Shown piece by piece: positions 17,115 to 26,878 of a stretch of 64,000 bases of DNA. The stretch is from an uncultured Gammaproteobacteria bacterium. Its GTDB lineage: Bacteria > Pseudomonadota > Gammaproteobacteria > Pseudomonadales > Pseudohongiellaceae. The stretch covers positions 62,001 through 126,000 of the forward strand of contig CAINTJ010000029.1 of the NCBI GenBank assembly GCA_903853385.1, read 5' to 3'. Positions within the stretch are counted from its first letter, which is position 1. The number at the start of each line of letters is the position of its first letter. A model generated the notes under the pieces. That model was not told the origin of the DNA and ran no database searches. It was given only the letters and a program-made list of their open reading frames with translations. A program made the position numbers and the translations under genes.

Positions 17115-18137
17115 TCAGTTGTGGCTGTGCAGGGCGGCGTTGAGTTCGATTTCAGTCTTGTTGGTCAGACATTCAACGCGTCCGCTGATGGAGTTGCGGC
17201 GGAACAACAGGTCATCCTTGCCGGATAGGTCGCGTGCCTTGCACACTTGCACTTCCTTGCCGCTGTTGTCGAGCACTGTCACCTTGGTGCCGGCAGTCAC
17301 ATAGAGGCCGGCTTCAATCGTGCAGCGATCGCCCAAGGGAATGCCAAGGCCGGCATTGGCGCCGATCAGGCAGTTCTTGCCAACGCTGATCACGGTTTTG
17401 CCGCCGCCCGACAAGGTGCCGAGGATCGAGCAACCGCCTCCCAGATCGCTGTGGGCATTGATGAACACGCCGGCCGAGATGCGACCTTCAACCATGGCCG
17501 GGCCTTCAGTGCCACCATTAAAATTGACGAAACCTTCATGCATGATAGTGGTGCCTTCACCCAGATAGGCTCCCAGTCGCACCCGTGCAGTATCGGCAAT
17601 ACGCACACCGCCCGGTACCACGTAGTCAGTCATTTTGGGGAATTTGTCGACAGAAGTGACCTGCAATATTTCACCGCGCAACCTCGCTGCCAGTTGTGCC
17701 TGCGGCAATTCATTCACGGCAATCGGGCCGGCCGAAGTCCAGGCGACATTGGGCAACAGGCCGAACAAGCCTTCCAGATTGAGCTGGTGCGGACGCGCCA
17801 ACCGGTGCGACAACAATTGCAGTTTGAGATATACCTCGGGCACAGTTGCGGGCTTTTCGTCATCGGCCAGCAGCATCAGCACCCGTGGTTTTTTACTGGC
17901 TGCCAGTTGCTGGCACAATTGGGCCTGTTCGGTGTCGATGCTGCGCAAGCCTTCGGCCAGTCGCAACAGCTGGTCTTGCTGCAACGGAATCGCCTGGGTG
18001 CTCTTGCTGCAGCTGAGAATCTGGCACACCTGCGTCACCAGTGCTGCCGACGGATTCAGCAAGGGGCGGGGATAGAACACTTCCAGCCAATGGCCGCTGC
18101 TGTTATGGGTGCCGGTGCCTAATGCAAAACTGAACAT
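17115..18137 (-). CDS. dapD: 2,3,4,5-tetrahydropyridine-2,6-dicarboxylate N-succinyltransferase DapD, long form
   Basis: 340 residues, longer than the 274-residue enterobacterial enzyme and close to the Pseudomonas form, which has a larger N-terminal domain. The left-handed beta helix is visible in residues about 170-300 as hexapeptide repeats ([36 protein letters not shown], with long runs of G, V and I positions). It uses succinyl-CoA to acylate tetrahydrodipicolinate, the step before DapC and DapE. It heads the dapD-dapE pair, and glnD lies upstream after a 122-bp gap. Confidence 0.97.
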   Translation of the reverse strand: MFSFALGTGTHNSSGHWLEVFYPRPLLNPSAALVTQVCQILSCSKSTQAIPLQQDQLLRLAEGLRSIDTEQAQLCQQLAASKKPRVLMLLADDEKPATVPEVYLKLQLLSHRLARPHQLNLEGLFGLLPNVAWTSAGPIAVNELPQAQLAARLRGEILQVTSVDKFPKMTDYVVPGGVRIADTARVRLGAYLGEGTTIMHEGFVNFNGGTEGPAMVEGRISAGVFINAHSDLGGGCSILGTLSGGGKTVISVGKNCLIGANAGLGIPLGDRCTIEAGLYVTAGTKVTVLDNSGKEVQVCKARDLSGKDDLLFRRNSISGRVECLTNKTEIELNAALHSHN

Positions 18138-18259
18138 GCTGCTGAATTCCTGTGAAACTGATTGAAGGAGGGATTATAGCGTGCACAGCCTTGTGTGGGG
18201 GCATGGATTGCGCGAACCACTGCAAGTACTGCCCGGTAAGCGGCATGGACCCAGAATAT

Positions 18260-20953
18260 TCAGGGATGGGTTTCCGCATCCAGGCGTGAGCGCAGAGTGG
18301 ATTGCAGCGATTCTATCAGTGCGGGATCAGTGAGTTTGCAGTTCTTGTCGTCAGTGATGAAGAACACGTCTTCCACGTTTTCGCCGAGGGTGGTGATCTT
18401 GGCGTTATGCAACTGGATATGCTGCTCGACAAAGACATTGGCAATCAGCGCCAGCAACCCGGGCCGGTCAGGACACAACACTTCCAGAATGCTGTAGGGC
18501 TTGCTGTCGATGTTGGTCAGGGTGGTGACGGTATGACGATTGAAGTGGCGCTGCTTGCGGGTGGGGGCCTGCGTGCGGTTGCTGGGCAATTGCCGATTGG
18601 CGTCGGCGGCTTCCTGGATGATGCGTTGCATCTCGTGCATGCGATGGGTATTCAGTTGCAGCGGTGTGCCGTCGGATTCCAGCACAATGAACGTCAGCAC
18701 GCAGACCTTCTCGTCCATTACATACATGCGGGCATCATGGATGTTGAGATTGAGCCGCTCCAGCGCAGCACTCAGATTGGCAAACAGGAATACTGAGTTG
18801 AGTGCCCGTACAAATACCTGGGTGCCCCCTTCCTGTCTGTGCTCGGTGATGTTGCGGATTATCACCAGTGGCGTCTGTTCGTCGGCGTGCAGTGCCAGTG
18901 CCTTGGTTTGCCATACGATATCGGTGACGGATTCGCGCAGGAAATAGTCTTCATTGGCATGTTGCCAGAGTTCCAGCACCTGTTGGCTGGTAAAGCCGCG
19001 TTCCTGCAGCAATTGCATGGCGCGTTCGCGGGTTTGCTGGATAAGTGTCTCCTTGCCGACGGTGACTTCGAGTCCTTCCCGCAATGCACGGCGGGTGGAT
19101 GAGTACAGCTTGCGCAGCAGGGAAGCCCGCCAGGTATTCCACAGGTTGGGATTGGTGCCATTGATGTCGGCGACGGTTAGCGCATACAGATAGTCGAGAT
19201 GGACCTGATCGCCCATGCGCAACGCAAAGGTTTTAACGACTTCCGGATCGTGAATGTCTTCACGTTGTGCAACGCCGGACATTTTCAGATGGTTGCGTAC
19301 CAGCCAGCCGACCAGCATCGTGTCCCATTTGCCGAGATGATGCTGTTTGCAGAATTCCTCGGCGTCCTTGACACCAAGTTCCGAATGGTCGCCACCACGA
19401 CCCTTGGCAATGTCATGGAACAGTCCGGCGATATAAAGCAGCTCGATCTTTGGCAGTTGCTTGACGATCAGTGCGGCCACCGGATGTTTTTCTTCGGCAT
19501 CATCGTTCCAGAAGCGCCGCATGTTTTCTATAACCTGCAGGGTATGTTCGTCGACGGTATAGATATGGAAAAGATCATGCTGCATCTGGCCGACTATGCG
19601 GCCGAATTCCGGCAGATAGGCTGACAGCACCCCATAGTGCTTCATTTTGCGCAGCAGGGTGACCATGCGATAGGGCGAGCGCAGCAATTCCATGAACATG
19701 CTGGTGTTGCGAACGTCGTGGCGGTATTTGTCATTGATCAGATTGATACTGTTGCGCAACAGCCTGATGGTGGAAGCGCGTATGTTTTCAATGCTGGGAT
19801 CCTGACCCATCAGCACGAAGATTTCGATCAGCGCCATTGGCGTATTGCGGAACACCCGGTTGTGGCGGGCTTCGATGGTGTTGGCGCGTTTCTGGAAGCG
19901 GGAGTTGATGACTTCCACTTTGCCCTTGTCGCCGGAACCGAGAATCTCTTCATCGAACAGTTGCAGCAGCACGTCGTTGAGGCGTCGCAAGGCCAGCACT
20001 GACTGGTAATACTGTTTCATCAGTTTTTCAATGGCCAGACTGCGGGCATCATTCTGGTAGCCGAAAAGTTCGGCCAGTTTGCGCTGGTATTCAAACAGCA
20101 GGCGATCTTCGCGCCGGCCGTTGAGCATGTGCAAACCGTAGCGCAGTTTCCACAGGAAATTGCGACCCTGGATCAATTCGCGGTATTCGCTGCGCTGCAG
20201 AAACCCGCGCAAGGCCAGTACGCGAAAATCGCCCGTGCCGAAATAATGACGAGCGATCCAGCTGATGGTCTGGATATCACGCAAACCGCCGGGAGCGGCT
20301 TTGAGATTGGGTTCCAGTGAGTACTCTATGTCATCGTGCTTGCGATGACGTTCCAGCTGTTCGGCTTTCTTGGCGTCAAAATAGCTTTTCTTTTTCCAGA
20401 TCTTCTTGTGGGTCAGCTTGTCCATGACCTTGGCATGCAGCTCTTCGCTGCCATAAATAGTGCGGGATTCCAGCAGGGCAGTTGCAATGGTTATGTCGGC
20501 GGCCGCCTGCTCAACGTTCTCCTTGATGGTGCGCACGCTCTGCCCGACCTCGAGATTGATGTCCCACAGAAAAGTGAGAAAACCCTCAATGGCACTTTGG
20601 TATTTCTTGAGATTGTTGCGGGCCAGCAGAATCTGGATGTCGATATCGGAGTAGGGGTGCAGCTCACCGCGGCCATAGCCGCCGACTGCAATCAGGCTTA
20701 TGTCAGTGACATCGCCAAAGCCGAACCGGCACCAGGCATGGCTGAGAATCTGGTCGATGAACCAGCTGGTATCACGGATCAGCAGTTCAACTTTTTCGCC
20801 CTCCACAAAGCGTCCGTTGAGGATTTCGCGCGCGGCCTTGATGCTGGTCTTGTAGGTTGGAATCACCGCCATGCCGCTTTCCAGCGAGCGGTTGAACTCG
20901 CGCTGGTTGAAAAGGGCCTGGCGCTTGCTGCTGATACGGGGGGGAAGTGCCAT
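18260..20953 (-). CDS. glnD: Bifunctional uridylyltransferase/uridylyl-removing enzyme GlnD
   Basis: 897 residues with the standard four-domain layout: nucleotidyltransferase with VGGYGRGELHPYSDIDIQIL (catalytic Asp pair), an HD phosphohydrolase domain around GLFHDIAKGRGGDHSELG, and two C-terminal ACT domains (one beginning at about 708 after RNITEHRQEGGTQVF, the second at SILEVLCPDRPGLLALIANVF). It senses glutamine through the ACT domains and adds or removes UMP on PII, controlling glutamine synthetase and NtrBC. It follows map by 29 bp on the same strand, the enterobacterial order. Confidence 0.97.
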   Translation of the reverse strand: MALPPRISSKRQALFNQREFNRSLESGMAVIPTYKTSIKAAREILNGRFVEGEKVELLIRDTSWFIDQILSHAWCRFGFGDVTDISLIAVGGYGRGELHPYSDIDIQILLARNNLKKYQSAIEGFLTFLWDINLEVGQSVRTIKENVEQAAADITIATALLESRTIYGSEELHAKVMDKLTHKKIWKKKSYFDAKKAEQLERHRKHDDIEYSLEPNLKAAPGGLRDIQTISWIARHYFGTGDFRVLALRGFLQRSEYRELIQGRNFLWKLRYGLHMLNGRREDRLLFEYQRKLAELFGYQNDARSLAIEKLMKQYYQSVLALRRLNDVLLQLFDEEILGSGDKGKVEVINSRFQKRANTIEARHNRVFRNTPMALIEIFVLMGQDPSIENIRASTIRLLRNSINLINDKYRHDVRNTSMFMELLRSPYRMVTLLRKMKHYGVLSAYLPEFGRIVGQMQHDLFHIYTVDEHTLQVIENMRRFWNDDAEEKHPVAALIVKQLPKIELLYIAGLFHDIAKGRGGDHSELGVKDAEEFCKQHHLGKWDTMLVGWLVRNHLKMSGVAQREDIHDPEVVKTFALRMGDQVHLDYLYALTVADINGTNPNLWNTWRASLLRKLYSSTRRALREGLEVTVGKETLIQQTRERAMQLLQERGFTSQQVLELWQHANEDYFLRESVTDIVWQTKALALHADEQTPLVIIRNITEHRQEGGTQVFVRALNSVFLFANLSAALERLNLNIHDARMYVMDEKVCVLTFIVLESDGTPLQLNTHRMHEMQRIIQEAADANRQLPSNRTQAPTRKQRHFNRHTVTTLTNIDSKPYSILEVLCPDRPGLLALIANVFVEQHIQLHNAKITTLGENVEDVFFITDDKNCKLTDPALIESLQSTLRSRLDAETHP

Positions 20954-20982
20954 TTATACAGCCAGACTTTCGATGGAAGTGA

Positions 20983-21756
20983 TCAAAAGGGTTCATCCTG
21001 GCGGCGGGTGAGCACTTCACAGCCATCTGCTGTCACTGCAATGGTGTGTTCCCACTGTGCGGACAGCCGGCGGTCACGGGTGGTGACGGTCCAGCCGTCA
21101 GTGGTCGACAGCTTGGTGTAACGGGTGCCGGCATTGATCATCGGTTCTATCGTGATGGTCATGCCTTCACGCAGTTGCATGCCGGTGCCTTTCTGGCCGT
21201 AATGCAATACTTGCGGGTCTTCATGGAAAATACGGCCGATACCGTGACCGCAGTATTCCCGCACTACCGAATAATTCTGGCCTTCAGCATACTGCTGGAT
21301 CACATGGCCGATATCGCCGAGAAAGACCCCGGGCTTTACCAGTGCAATCCCCTTGTAAAGGCATTCCTGGGTCACACGAATGAGTTTTTCCGCATGGGCG
21401 GGGATATTGCCAACCGCAAACATCTTGCTGGTGTCGCCATGGAAGCCATCCTTGATGACAGTGATATCAATATTAACGATGTCGCCAGCCTTAAGTTCCT
21501 TGGTGTCACTGGGAATGCCGTGGCAGATGACATGGTTCACGGAAGTACAGATGGACTTGGGGAATCCGTTGTAATTGAGCGGGGCGGGGATGGCTTTCTG
21601 TACGTTGACGATATAGTCGTGGCAAATGCGGTCCAATGCGCCGGTAGTGACGCCGGGCACCACATAAGGGCCAATCATCTCCAGTACTTCGGCAGCCAGA
21701 CGACCGGCGACCCGCATTAGCCCGATCTCTTCGGGGGTTTTGATGGAAACGGTCAT
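20983..21756 (-). CDS. map: Methionine aminopeptidase type I
   Basis: 257 residues of the pita-bread fold. The metal ligands lie in VNIDITVIKDGFHGDTSKMF (two Asp), GHGIGRIFHEDPQVLHYG (His), TIEPMIN (Glu) and SAQWEHTIAV (Glu). The catalytic His region is NHVICHGIP. It removes the initiator Met from nascent proteins. It is divergent from rpsB and heads the map-glnD block. Weak promoter-like sequence is present upstream on the minus strand but I could not fix a convincing pair of boxes. Confidence 0.97.
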   Translation of the reverse strand: MTVSIKTPEEIGLMRVAGRLAAEVLEMIGPYVVPGVTTGALDRICHDYIVNVQKAIPAPLNYNGFPKSICTSVNHVICHGIPSDTKELKAGDIVNIDITVIKDGFHGDTSKMFAVGNIPAHAEKLIRVTQECLYKGIALVKPGVFLGDIGHVIQQYAEGQNYSVVREYCGHGIGRIFHEDPQVLHYGQKGTGMQLREGMTITIEPMINAGTRYTKLSTTDGWTVTTRDRRLSAQWEHTIAVTADGCEVLTRRQDEPF

Positions 21757-21853
21757 GGATTGCTGCTGAACCTCTGGATTGGGTGACTCCGGGCAGGAGT
21801 CGGCATGCTAGGGTTGGCATTCTAGTGGAGGGCTTACGCCAAGTACATGCGAC

Positions 21854-21883
21854 TTGGAGGCCGGCGGTCACTTGTGGTATAAA
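21854..21883 (+). promoter_or_regulatory. Probable rpsB promoter
   Basis: -35 TTGGAG (21854-21859), an 18-bp spacer and -10 TATAAA (21878-21883). GGCCGGC (21859-21865) and GCCGGCC (21884-21890) flank the spacer and -10 box as an inverted repeat. Initiation near 21890 would give a leader of about 200 bases, as is usual for rpsB. Confidence 0.5.
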
Positions 21884-21889
21884 GCCGGC

Positions 21890-22091
21890 CGCTTTGCAAT
21901 GGCATTCCCCCACCGGGGACCGGCACAAGGCGGCAGGGCTTCCCTGTTTAACCCTTAACTTTAACGTCACACATATATCGTCACATCCCTCCAGGGTGCC
22001 CTGTTCCTTTTGGCCAATGAGAAGTTGGCAAGGAATCCGGGTTGGACAGATGGGGTATATGGAGGCTTAACCCTAACTAAAGGTATATACC
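21890..22091 (+). promoter_or_regulatory. Long rpsB 5' leader, probable S2 autoregulatory region
   Basis: The 335-bp map-rpsB gap (21757-22091) holds no open frame of note. Its right part would be transcribed as the rpsB leader. Visible small hairpins are CAGGG-CTT-CCCTG (about 21933-21945) and GCCAA-N7-TTGGC (22013-22029), followed by AAAGGT shortly before the ATG at 22092. In gammaproteobacteria the rpsB leader binds S2 and represses rpsB-tsf; assigning that role here rests on position and length, not on a motif match. Confidence 0.4.
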
Positions 22092-22955
22092 ATGTCCGTA
22101 AGCATGAAAGAAATGTTGCAGGCCGGCGTTCACTTCGGCCACCAATGTCGTTACTGGAACCCGAAAATGGGTCAATACATTTTCGGTTCGCGCAACAAAA
22201 TCCATATCATTAATCTTGAACAAACACTGCCTGCGTTCCTGCAGGCGCTGGGCATGGTGCGCGGCATGGCCGAACGCAAACAGAAAGTGCTGTTTGTCGG
22301 CACCAAACGCGCTGCCGGCAAGATTGTGAAAGAGCAAGCCGCACGTGCCGGCATGCCCTATGTCGACCAACGCTGGTTGGGCGGCATGCTCACCAACTAC
22401 AAAACCATCCGCGCCTCAGTACGTCGCCTGCGTGATTTCGAAACCCAGTCATTAGACGGCACCTTCGACAAGCTCACCAAGAAAGAAGTGCTGATGCGTC
22501 GCCGTGAAGCCGACAAACTCGAGAAGAGCCTTGGCGGTATCAAAGACATGGGCGGCCTGCCTGATGCCTTGTTCGTTATCGATGTTGATCATGAGCGTAT
22601 TGCCGTTGCTGAAGCCAACAAACTTGGCATCCCTGTTATCGGCATCGTCGATACCAACAGCAATCCTGATGGCGTTGATCTGGTGATACCTGCCAATGAT
22701 GATGCTATCCGTGCGATCCAGCTTTATGTTGAGCACATGGCCAATGCCTGTATCGAAGGCCAGGGCCGGGCTTCCATGGAACAGTCAAGCGGCAAGCAGG
22801 AATTCCAGGAAGGCGACTCCATTGAGTCGGCAGCTGAAGGTGCGGAATCCGAAGCTGCGGGTAAACCGCGCGCCAAACGTGCTCCTACCAGTGCCAAACC
22901 AAAAACCAAAGTACAGGTAAAAGCAAAAACCAAACCGGCTGCAGCAGCAGAATAA
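22092..22955 (+). CDS. rpsB: 30S ribosomal protein S2, with a C-terminal extension
   Basis: 287 residues against 241 in E. coli. The core is complete: [69 protein letters not shown] and [30 protein letters not shown]. From about residue 238 an extra tail follows, first acidic ([18 protein letters not shown]) and then rich in Lys, Pro and Ala ([19 protein letters not shown]). S2 joins the small subunit late, near the mRNA exit. It is the first gene of the long rightward block, and a terminator separates it from tsf. Confidence 0.98.
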   Translation: MSVSMKEMLQAGVHFGHQCRYWNPKMGQYIFGSRNKIHIINLEQTLPAFLQALGMVRGMAERKQKVLFVGTKRAAGKIVKEQAARAGMPYVDQRWLGGMLTNYKTIRASVRRLRDFETQSLDGTFDKLTKKEVLMRRREADKLEKSLGGIKDMGGLPDALFVIDVDHERIAVAEANKLGIPVIGIVDTNSNPDGVDLVIPANDDAIRAIQLYVEHMANACIEGQGRASMEQSSGKQEFQEGDSIESAAEGAESEAAGKPRAKRAPTSAKPKTKVQVKAKTKPAAAAE

Positions 22956-22972
22956 GTCGGCAGTCTCCCTAG

Positions 22973-23003
22973 GTAAAAAAGGGGCGTTCAGCCCCTTTTT
23001 TAC
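22973..23003 (+). terminator. Intrinsic terminator/attenuator between rpsB and tsf
   Basis: Perfect 13-bp stem GTAAAAAAGGGGC / GCCCCTTTTTTAC with loop GTTCA, 17 bases after the rpsB stop. The T6 run inside the right arm makes a strong intrinsic terminator. A leaky terminator at this place would set the S2:EF-Ts ratio, as in E. coli. Confidence 0.9.
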
Positions 23004-23069
23004 AAGTTTACCGGCGTTACCCACCTGGTGGGTGCGTGATTCAACAGCATTCGTAAAGAGGATCTATTT

Positions 23070-23942
23070 ATGGCAGAAATTACCGCAGGTGCAGTGAAGG
23101 AACTGCGTGAGCGAACCGGGCTTGGCATGATGGAGTGCAAAAAAGCACTCGTAGAAGCCGAAGGTGACCTGGATCTGGCCATTGAAAACCTTCGCAAGTC
23201 CGGCAGCATGAAAGCCGCCAAGAAAGCAGGACGTGTCGCCGCCGAAGGTATTGTGATGACCAGGATTGCCGACAACGGCAGCTATGGCGTCATGGTGGAA
23301 GTCAACAGCGAAACCGATTTTGCTGCCCGCGAAGAAAATTTCGTGGCATTTGCCGGCAAAGTGCTCGACCTGGTCTTTACTACCAAGGAAACCGATATCG
23401 CCAAATTGATGGAAATGGGATTGGAGGAGCAGCGCCTGGCGCTGGTCCAGAAAATCGGAGAAAACATCAGCGTGCGTCGTGCAGTTTTGGTGGGTGGCAG
23501 TGGCGAGACCGTTGGCAGCTATGTGCACTCTAATAACAAGATTGCCGTAATCCTGGCCCTGCAGGGTGGCGATGCGGATCTGGCGCGTGACATTGCCATG
23601 CATGTGGCAGCCACCAACCCGCTGGTTGTGAGGCCGGAAGATGTTTCCGCTGACACTCTCAAAAAAGAGAGCGAAATTTATACTGCCCAGGCAGCCGAGA
23701 GCGGCAAACCGGCCGACATCATTGAGAAGATGGTCAGCGGCCGTTTGCGCAAGTACATCGAAGAAGTCAGTCTGACCGAGCAGGCGTTTGTGAAAGATCC
23801 AGACATCAAGATCGGCAAACTGGCCAAACAGAGCAATGCGACTGTGTTGGCCTTTGTCCGCTACATGGTCGGTGAAGGCATCGAGAAAGTGGTAGTGGAT
23901 TTCGCAGCCGAAGTTGCTGCACAGGCCGGGCTCAATAGATAA
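23070..23942 (+). CDS. tsf: Elongation factor Ts
   Basis: 290 residues, typical length. The N-terminal UBA-like domain reads [37 protein letters not shown]. The core has the [10 protein letters not shown] motif that inserts next to the EF-Tu nucleotide site to expel GDP, and the C-terminal region [31 protein letters not shown]. It recycles EF-Tu. GAGGA lies upstream of the ATG. It follows the terminator after rpsB, so it is expressed by read-through or from a promoter in the spacer. Confidence 0.98.
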   Translation: MAEITAGAVKELRERTGLGMMECKKALVEAEGDLDLAIENLRKSGSMKAAKKAGRVAAEGIVMTRIADNGSYGVMVEVNSETDFAAREENFVAFAGKVLDLVFTTKETDIAKLMEMGLEEQRLALVQKIGENISVRRAVLVGGSGETVGSYVHSNNKIAVILALQGGDADLARDIAMHVAATNPLVVRPEDVSADTLKKESEIYTAQAAESGKPADIIEKMVSGRLRKYIEEVSLTEQAFVKDPDIKIGKLAKQSNATVLAFVRYMVGEGIEKVVVDFAAEVAAQAGLNR

Positions 23943-23976
23943 TCCGGAGCATCAAGGTCCGGGGAGGCCTGCGCCA

Positions 23977-24705
23977 ATGACCACCAAGATCCGCAAATAT
24001 GACCGGATACTGCTCAAATTGAGTGGAGAAGCTTTGGCGGGTGCTGCCGATTTTGGCATTGACCCCAAGGTACTGGACCGTATGGCCGTGGAAATCGGCC
24101 AACTGGTGGACATGGGGGTGCAGGTTGGTCTCGTGCTGGGCGGCGGCAATCTGTTCAGAGGCGCGGCCTTGCATGAGGCCGGCATGGATCGGGTCACGGG
24201 CGATCACATGGGCATGCTGGCCACCGTGATGAATGCGCTGGCCATGCGTGATGCGCTGGAGCGTGCCGGTATTGCCACGCGTGTGATGTCGGCAATTCCA
24301 ATGAGCGGGGTGGTCGAACATTACGACCGCCGTACTGCCATTCGTCATCTGCGCGATGGTGATGTGGTGATCTTCTCGGCCGGAACCGGCAATCCTTTCT
24401 TTACCACCGATACGGCTGCCTGTCTGCGTGGCATCGAGATTGACGCCAATCTGGTGCTCAAAGCCACCAAAGTGGATGGCGTTTACTCGGCTGATCCGAT
24501 CAAGAATCCTGAGGCAGTAAAATACAGCCGTTTGACCTATGACGAAGTACTGGATCGTAAACTGGGTGTAATGGATCTGACGGCGATCTGTTTGTGCCGT
24601 GACCAGAACATGCCCGTGCGGGTTTTTAACATGCATAAAGAAGGGGCCCTGTTCAGCATTTTGGTGGGCAGAGATGAAGGCACCTTGATCGAGCGAGGGG
24701 TATAG
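23977..24705 (+). CDS. pyrH: UMP kinase
   Basis: 242 residues of the amino-acid-kinase fold. [13 protein letters not shown] is the phosphate-binding loop, [10 protein letters not shown] and [15 protein letters not shown] bind [26 protein letters not shown] is the hallmark, and [13 protein letters not shown] the ATP side. It converts UMP to UDP, is usually hexameric and is activated by GTP. The ATG at 23977 follows GGGGAGG; a longer in-frame start inside tsf is not supported. It is two bases from frr. Confidence 0.98.
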   Translation: MTTKIRKYDRILLKLSGEALAGAADFGIDPKVLDRMAVEIGQLVDMGVQVGLVLGGGNLFRGAALHEAGMDRVTGDHMGMLATVMNALAMRDALERAGIATRVMSAIPMSGVVEHYDRRTAIRHLRDGDVVIFSAGTGNPFFTTDTAACLRGIEIDANLVLKATKVDGVYSADPIKNPEAVKYSRLTYDEVLDRKLGVMDLTAICLCRDQNMPVRVFNMHKEGALFSILVGRDEGTLIERGV

Positions 24706-24707
24706 CC

Positions 24708-25265
24708 ATGATCAATGAAATTCTCAAAGAATCAGAAGAGCGAATGAAGAAAAGCCTGCATAGCCTGGAAATTGCATTTAACAGGATACGCACTGGCCGC
24801 GCCCATCCCAGCATTCTCGACAGTGTGAAGGTCAATTATTACGGCTCTGACATGCCCATCGCGCAAGTTGCCAATGTGGTGGTCGAAGACGCACGTACCC
24901 TCATGGTGGCGCCTTGGGAAAAAAAGATGCTGCACGAGATCGAGAAGGCCATCATGAAGTCCGATCTTGGTCTGAATCCTTCCAACAACGGTGACGTGAT
25001 TCGTTTGCCGATGCCGATGTTGACCGAAGAAACCCGTCGTAATTACACCAAACAGGCCAAAGCCGAAGCTGAAAACGCCCGCGTGTCAGTACGCAATATT
25101 CGTCGAGATGCCAACACTCACTGCAAGGATTTATTGAAGGAAAAATCCATCAGCGAAGATGAAGCCCGTCGCGCCGAACTGAACATCCAGAAAATGACCG
25201 ACACCTACGTCGCGGTCATCGACAAGAAATTCAGCGAAAAAGAAGCCGAACTGCTGGCGATCTGA
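24708..25265 (+). CDS. frr: Ribosome recycling factor
   Basis: 185 residues, exactly the family length. FNRIRTGRAHPSILDSVKVNYYG starts the three-helix bundle, domain II is inserted in the middle (VEDARTLMVAPWEKKMLHEIEKAIMKSDLGLNPSNNGDVIRLPMP), and the second helix pair has RRNYTKQAKAEAENARVSVRNIRRDAN. With EF-G it splits post-termination ribosomes. It lies between pyrH and uppS with gaps of 2 and 7 bp. Confidence 0.98.
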   Translation: MINEILKESEERMKKSLHSLEIAFNRIRTGRAHPSILDSVKVNYYGSDMPIAQVANVVVEDARTLMVAPWEKKMLHEIEKAIMKSDLGLNPSNNGDVIRLPMPMLTEETRRNYTKQAKAEAENARVSVRNIRRDANTHCKDLLKEKSISEDEARRAELNIQKMTDTYVAVIDKKFSEKEAELLAI

Positions 25266-25272
25266 CAAGCTT

Positions 25273-26052
25273 ATGGCGAAGCTTGCATTGACAGCAGAGG
25301 CCGCCGGCGTCAATTCACGTCTGCCTCGCCATATTGCGATCATCATGGACGGCAACAACCGCTGGATGAAGCAGCGTGGGGGCAGCGGACTCAGCGGTCA
25401 TCGCGCCGGTGTGGAAGCTGCCCGGCGCACGATCGGGTTGTGTGCCAAACGCGGTGTCACTTGCCTTACCCTGTTTGCGTTCAGCAGTGAAAACTGGCAG
25501 CGTCCATCGCGTGAAGTAAGTGGACTCATGACATTGTTTGCCCATTTCCTGCAGGCTTCTGAAGTCAGAAAACTGCACGAAAACGCTATCTGTTTGCGCT
25601 TTATAGGCAGTCGTGAAAGGTTTGCCCCCAAACTCCTCAAAGCCATCGAAAAGGCCGAACTGCTTACGGCCGGTAACGTCGGCATGACTTTACTGGTGGC
25701 CGCAGATTATGGTGGTCGCTGGGATATTGTCAGCGCGGCACGTCAACTGGCTGAACAAGTACAAAGCGGGAAACTCGAACCGGTGCAAATCACTGAAGAA
25801 TTGCTGCAGTCGCATTTGGCAGGCAATGATTTGCCGGCACCAGACCTGTGCATCCGTACTGGTGGCGAGCATCGCATCAGTAATTTCCTGTTATGGCAGT
25901 TTGCCTACACTGAACTTTATTTCACTCCGACACTCTGGCCTGATTTTGATGAAGCCGAGCTCGATCTGGCCCTGGCCGACTATGCCAGTCGCCAGCGACG
26001 CTATGGCAAGTTGAGTGAGCAGGTAGCCTCTGAGCGGGCAGGAGTCCAGTGA
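25273..26052 (+). CDS. uppS: Undecaprenyl diphosphate synthase (cis-prenyltransferase)
   Basis: 259 residues. IIMDGNNRWMKQRGG contains the catalytic Asp and the diphosphate-binding Asn and Arg; GHRAGVEAARRTI, LTLFAFSSENWQRP and the C-terminal DLCIRTGGEHRISNFLLWQFAYTELYF (RxG...RxSNF) complete the signature. It makes the C55 lipid carrier for peptidoglycan and O-antigen. It begins 7 bp after frr and is followed one base later by cdsA, a common arrangement for envelope lipid supply. Confidence 0.98.
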   Translation: MAKLALTAEAAGVNSRLPRHIAIIMDGNNRWMKQRGGSGLSGHRAGVEAARRTIGLCAKRGVTCLTLFAFSSENWQRPSREVSGLMTLFAHFLQASEVRKLHENAICLRFIGSRERFAPKLLKAIEKAELLTAGNVGMTLLVAADYGGRWDIVSAARQLAEQVQSGKLEPVQITEELLQSHLAGNDLPAPDLCIRTGGEHRISNFLLWQFAYTELYFTPTLWPDFDEAELDLALADYASRQRRYGKLSEQVASERAGVQ

Positions 26053-26053
26053 A

Positions 26054-26878
26054 ATGCTGAAACAACGCGTAATTACAGCGCTGGTGCTCGTGCTGGCATT
26101 GCTGGCGGCTATTGTCTGGCTGCCGGCATCCGGCTTTGCCGCTCTGGTATTTCTCGTGTTTGCCATTGGTGCATGGGAGTGGACAGCTTTAAGTGGTGTA
26201 GCAAACCGCTATGCTCGTGCTGCCTACGTGGCCTTTATTGTTGGTATGGGGCTGTTGCTGTCCATGCTGGGGCAGCAGTTGATCAAAGTAGTACTGTTCA
26301 GCGCGGTTATCTGGTGGCTGGAAGCGCTTATGCTGATATGCCAGTACCCGCGCCCGAATCCCTTGATGAACAAGCCCGTCAGTGTGCTGCTGGTGGGATT
26401 GCCGGCGCTGGTACCGTGTCTGTTGGCGATTACCAGTCTGGGGCACTTGCCAGGTGATCGCCGCTTTTATGTATTGTGGTTCATCGCGCTGGTCGCCTCT
26501 GCTGACATCGGCGCCTATTTTGCCGGTAAGGCGTTTGGCCATACCCGGTTGGCCCCTGAGGTAAGTCCCAACAAGACCTGGGAAGGGTTCGGTGGTGGCT
26601 TGCTTGCCACCTGCGTGGTTGCCGTTGTGGGCATACACATGGAGCCGGCGTCTGCACTGGCCAACGTCAATACCGTTGTAGTTGTAGTGGCTGCGGCCTT
26701 GTTGGCGGCTTTGAGTGTTGTGGGCGATTTGTTTGAAAGCCTGTTGAAGCGCCAGCGCAATCTCAAGGACAGTGGCAGTTTGCTGCCAGGTCATGGTGGC
26801 GTGATGGACCGGCTCGACAGCATCACTGCTGCCTTGCCGTTTTATGTGCTGCTGCTCAATTACGCGGTTTTGCCATGA
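26054..26878 (+). CDS. cdsA: Phosphatidate cytidylyltransferase
   Basis: 274 residues with about eight membrane helices. The CDP-alcohol synthase signature is present near the C-terminus: [15 protein letters not shown] and [36 protein letters not shown]. It turns phosphatidic acid plus CTP into CDP-diacylglycerol in the inner membrane, the branch point for all phospholipids. The stop overlaps the dxr start by 4 bp. Confidence 0.97.
   Translation: MLKQRVITALVLVLALLAAIVWLPASGFAALVFLVFAIGAWEWTALSGVANRYARAAYVAFIVGMGLLLSMLGQQLIKVVLFSAVIWWLEALMLICQYPRPNPLMNKPVSVLLVGLPALVPCLLAITSLGHLPGDRRFYVLWFIALVASADIGAYFAGKAFGHTRLAPEVSPNKTWEGFGGGLLATCVVAVVGIHMEPASALANVNTVVVVVAAALLAALSVVGDLFESLLKRQRNLKDSGSLLPGHGGVMDRLDSITAALPFYVLLLNYAVLP

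Noticed and set aside
21859-21890. GGCCGGC...GCCGGCC inverted repeat at the rpsB promoter as a dedicated operator
   Set aside because: The arms are themselves near-palindromic GC blocks common in this genome, and no regulator is suggested. It is mentioned only with the promoter.
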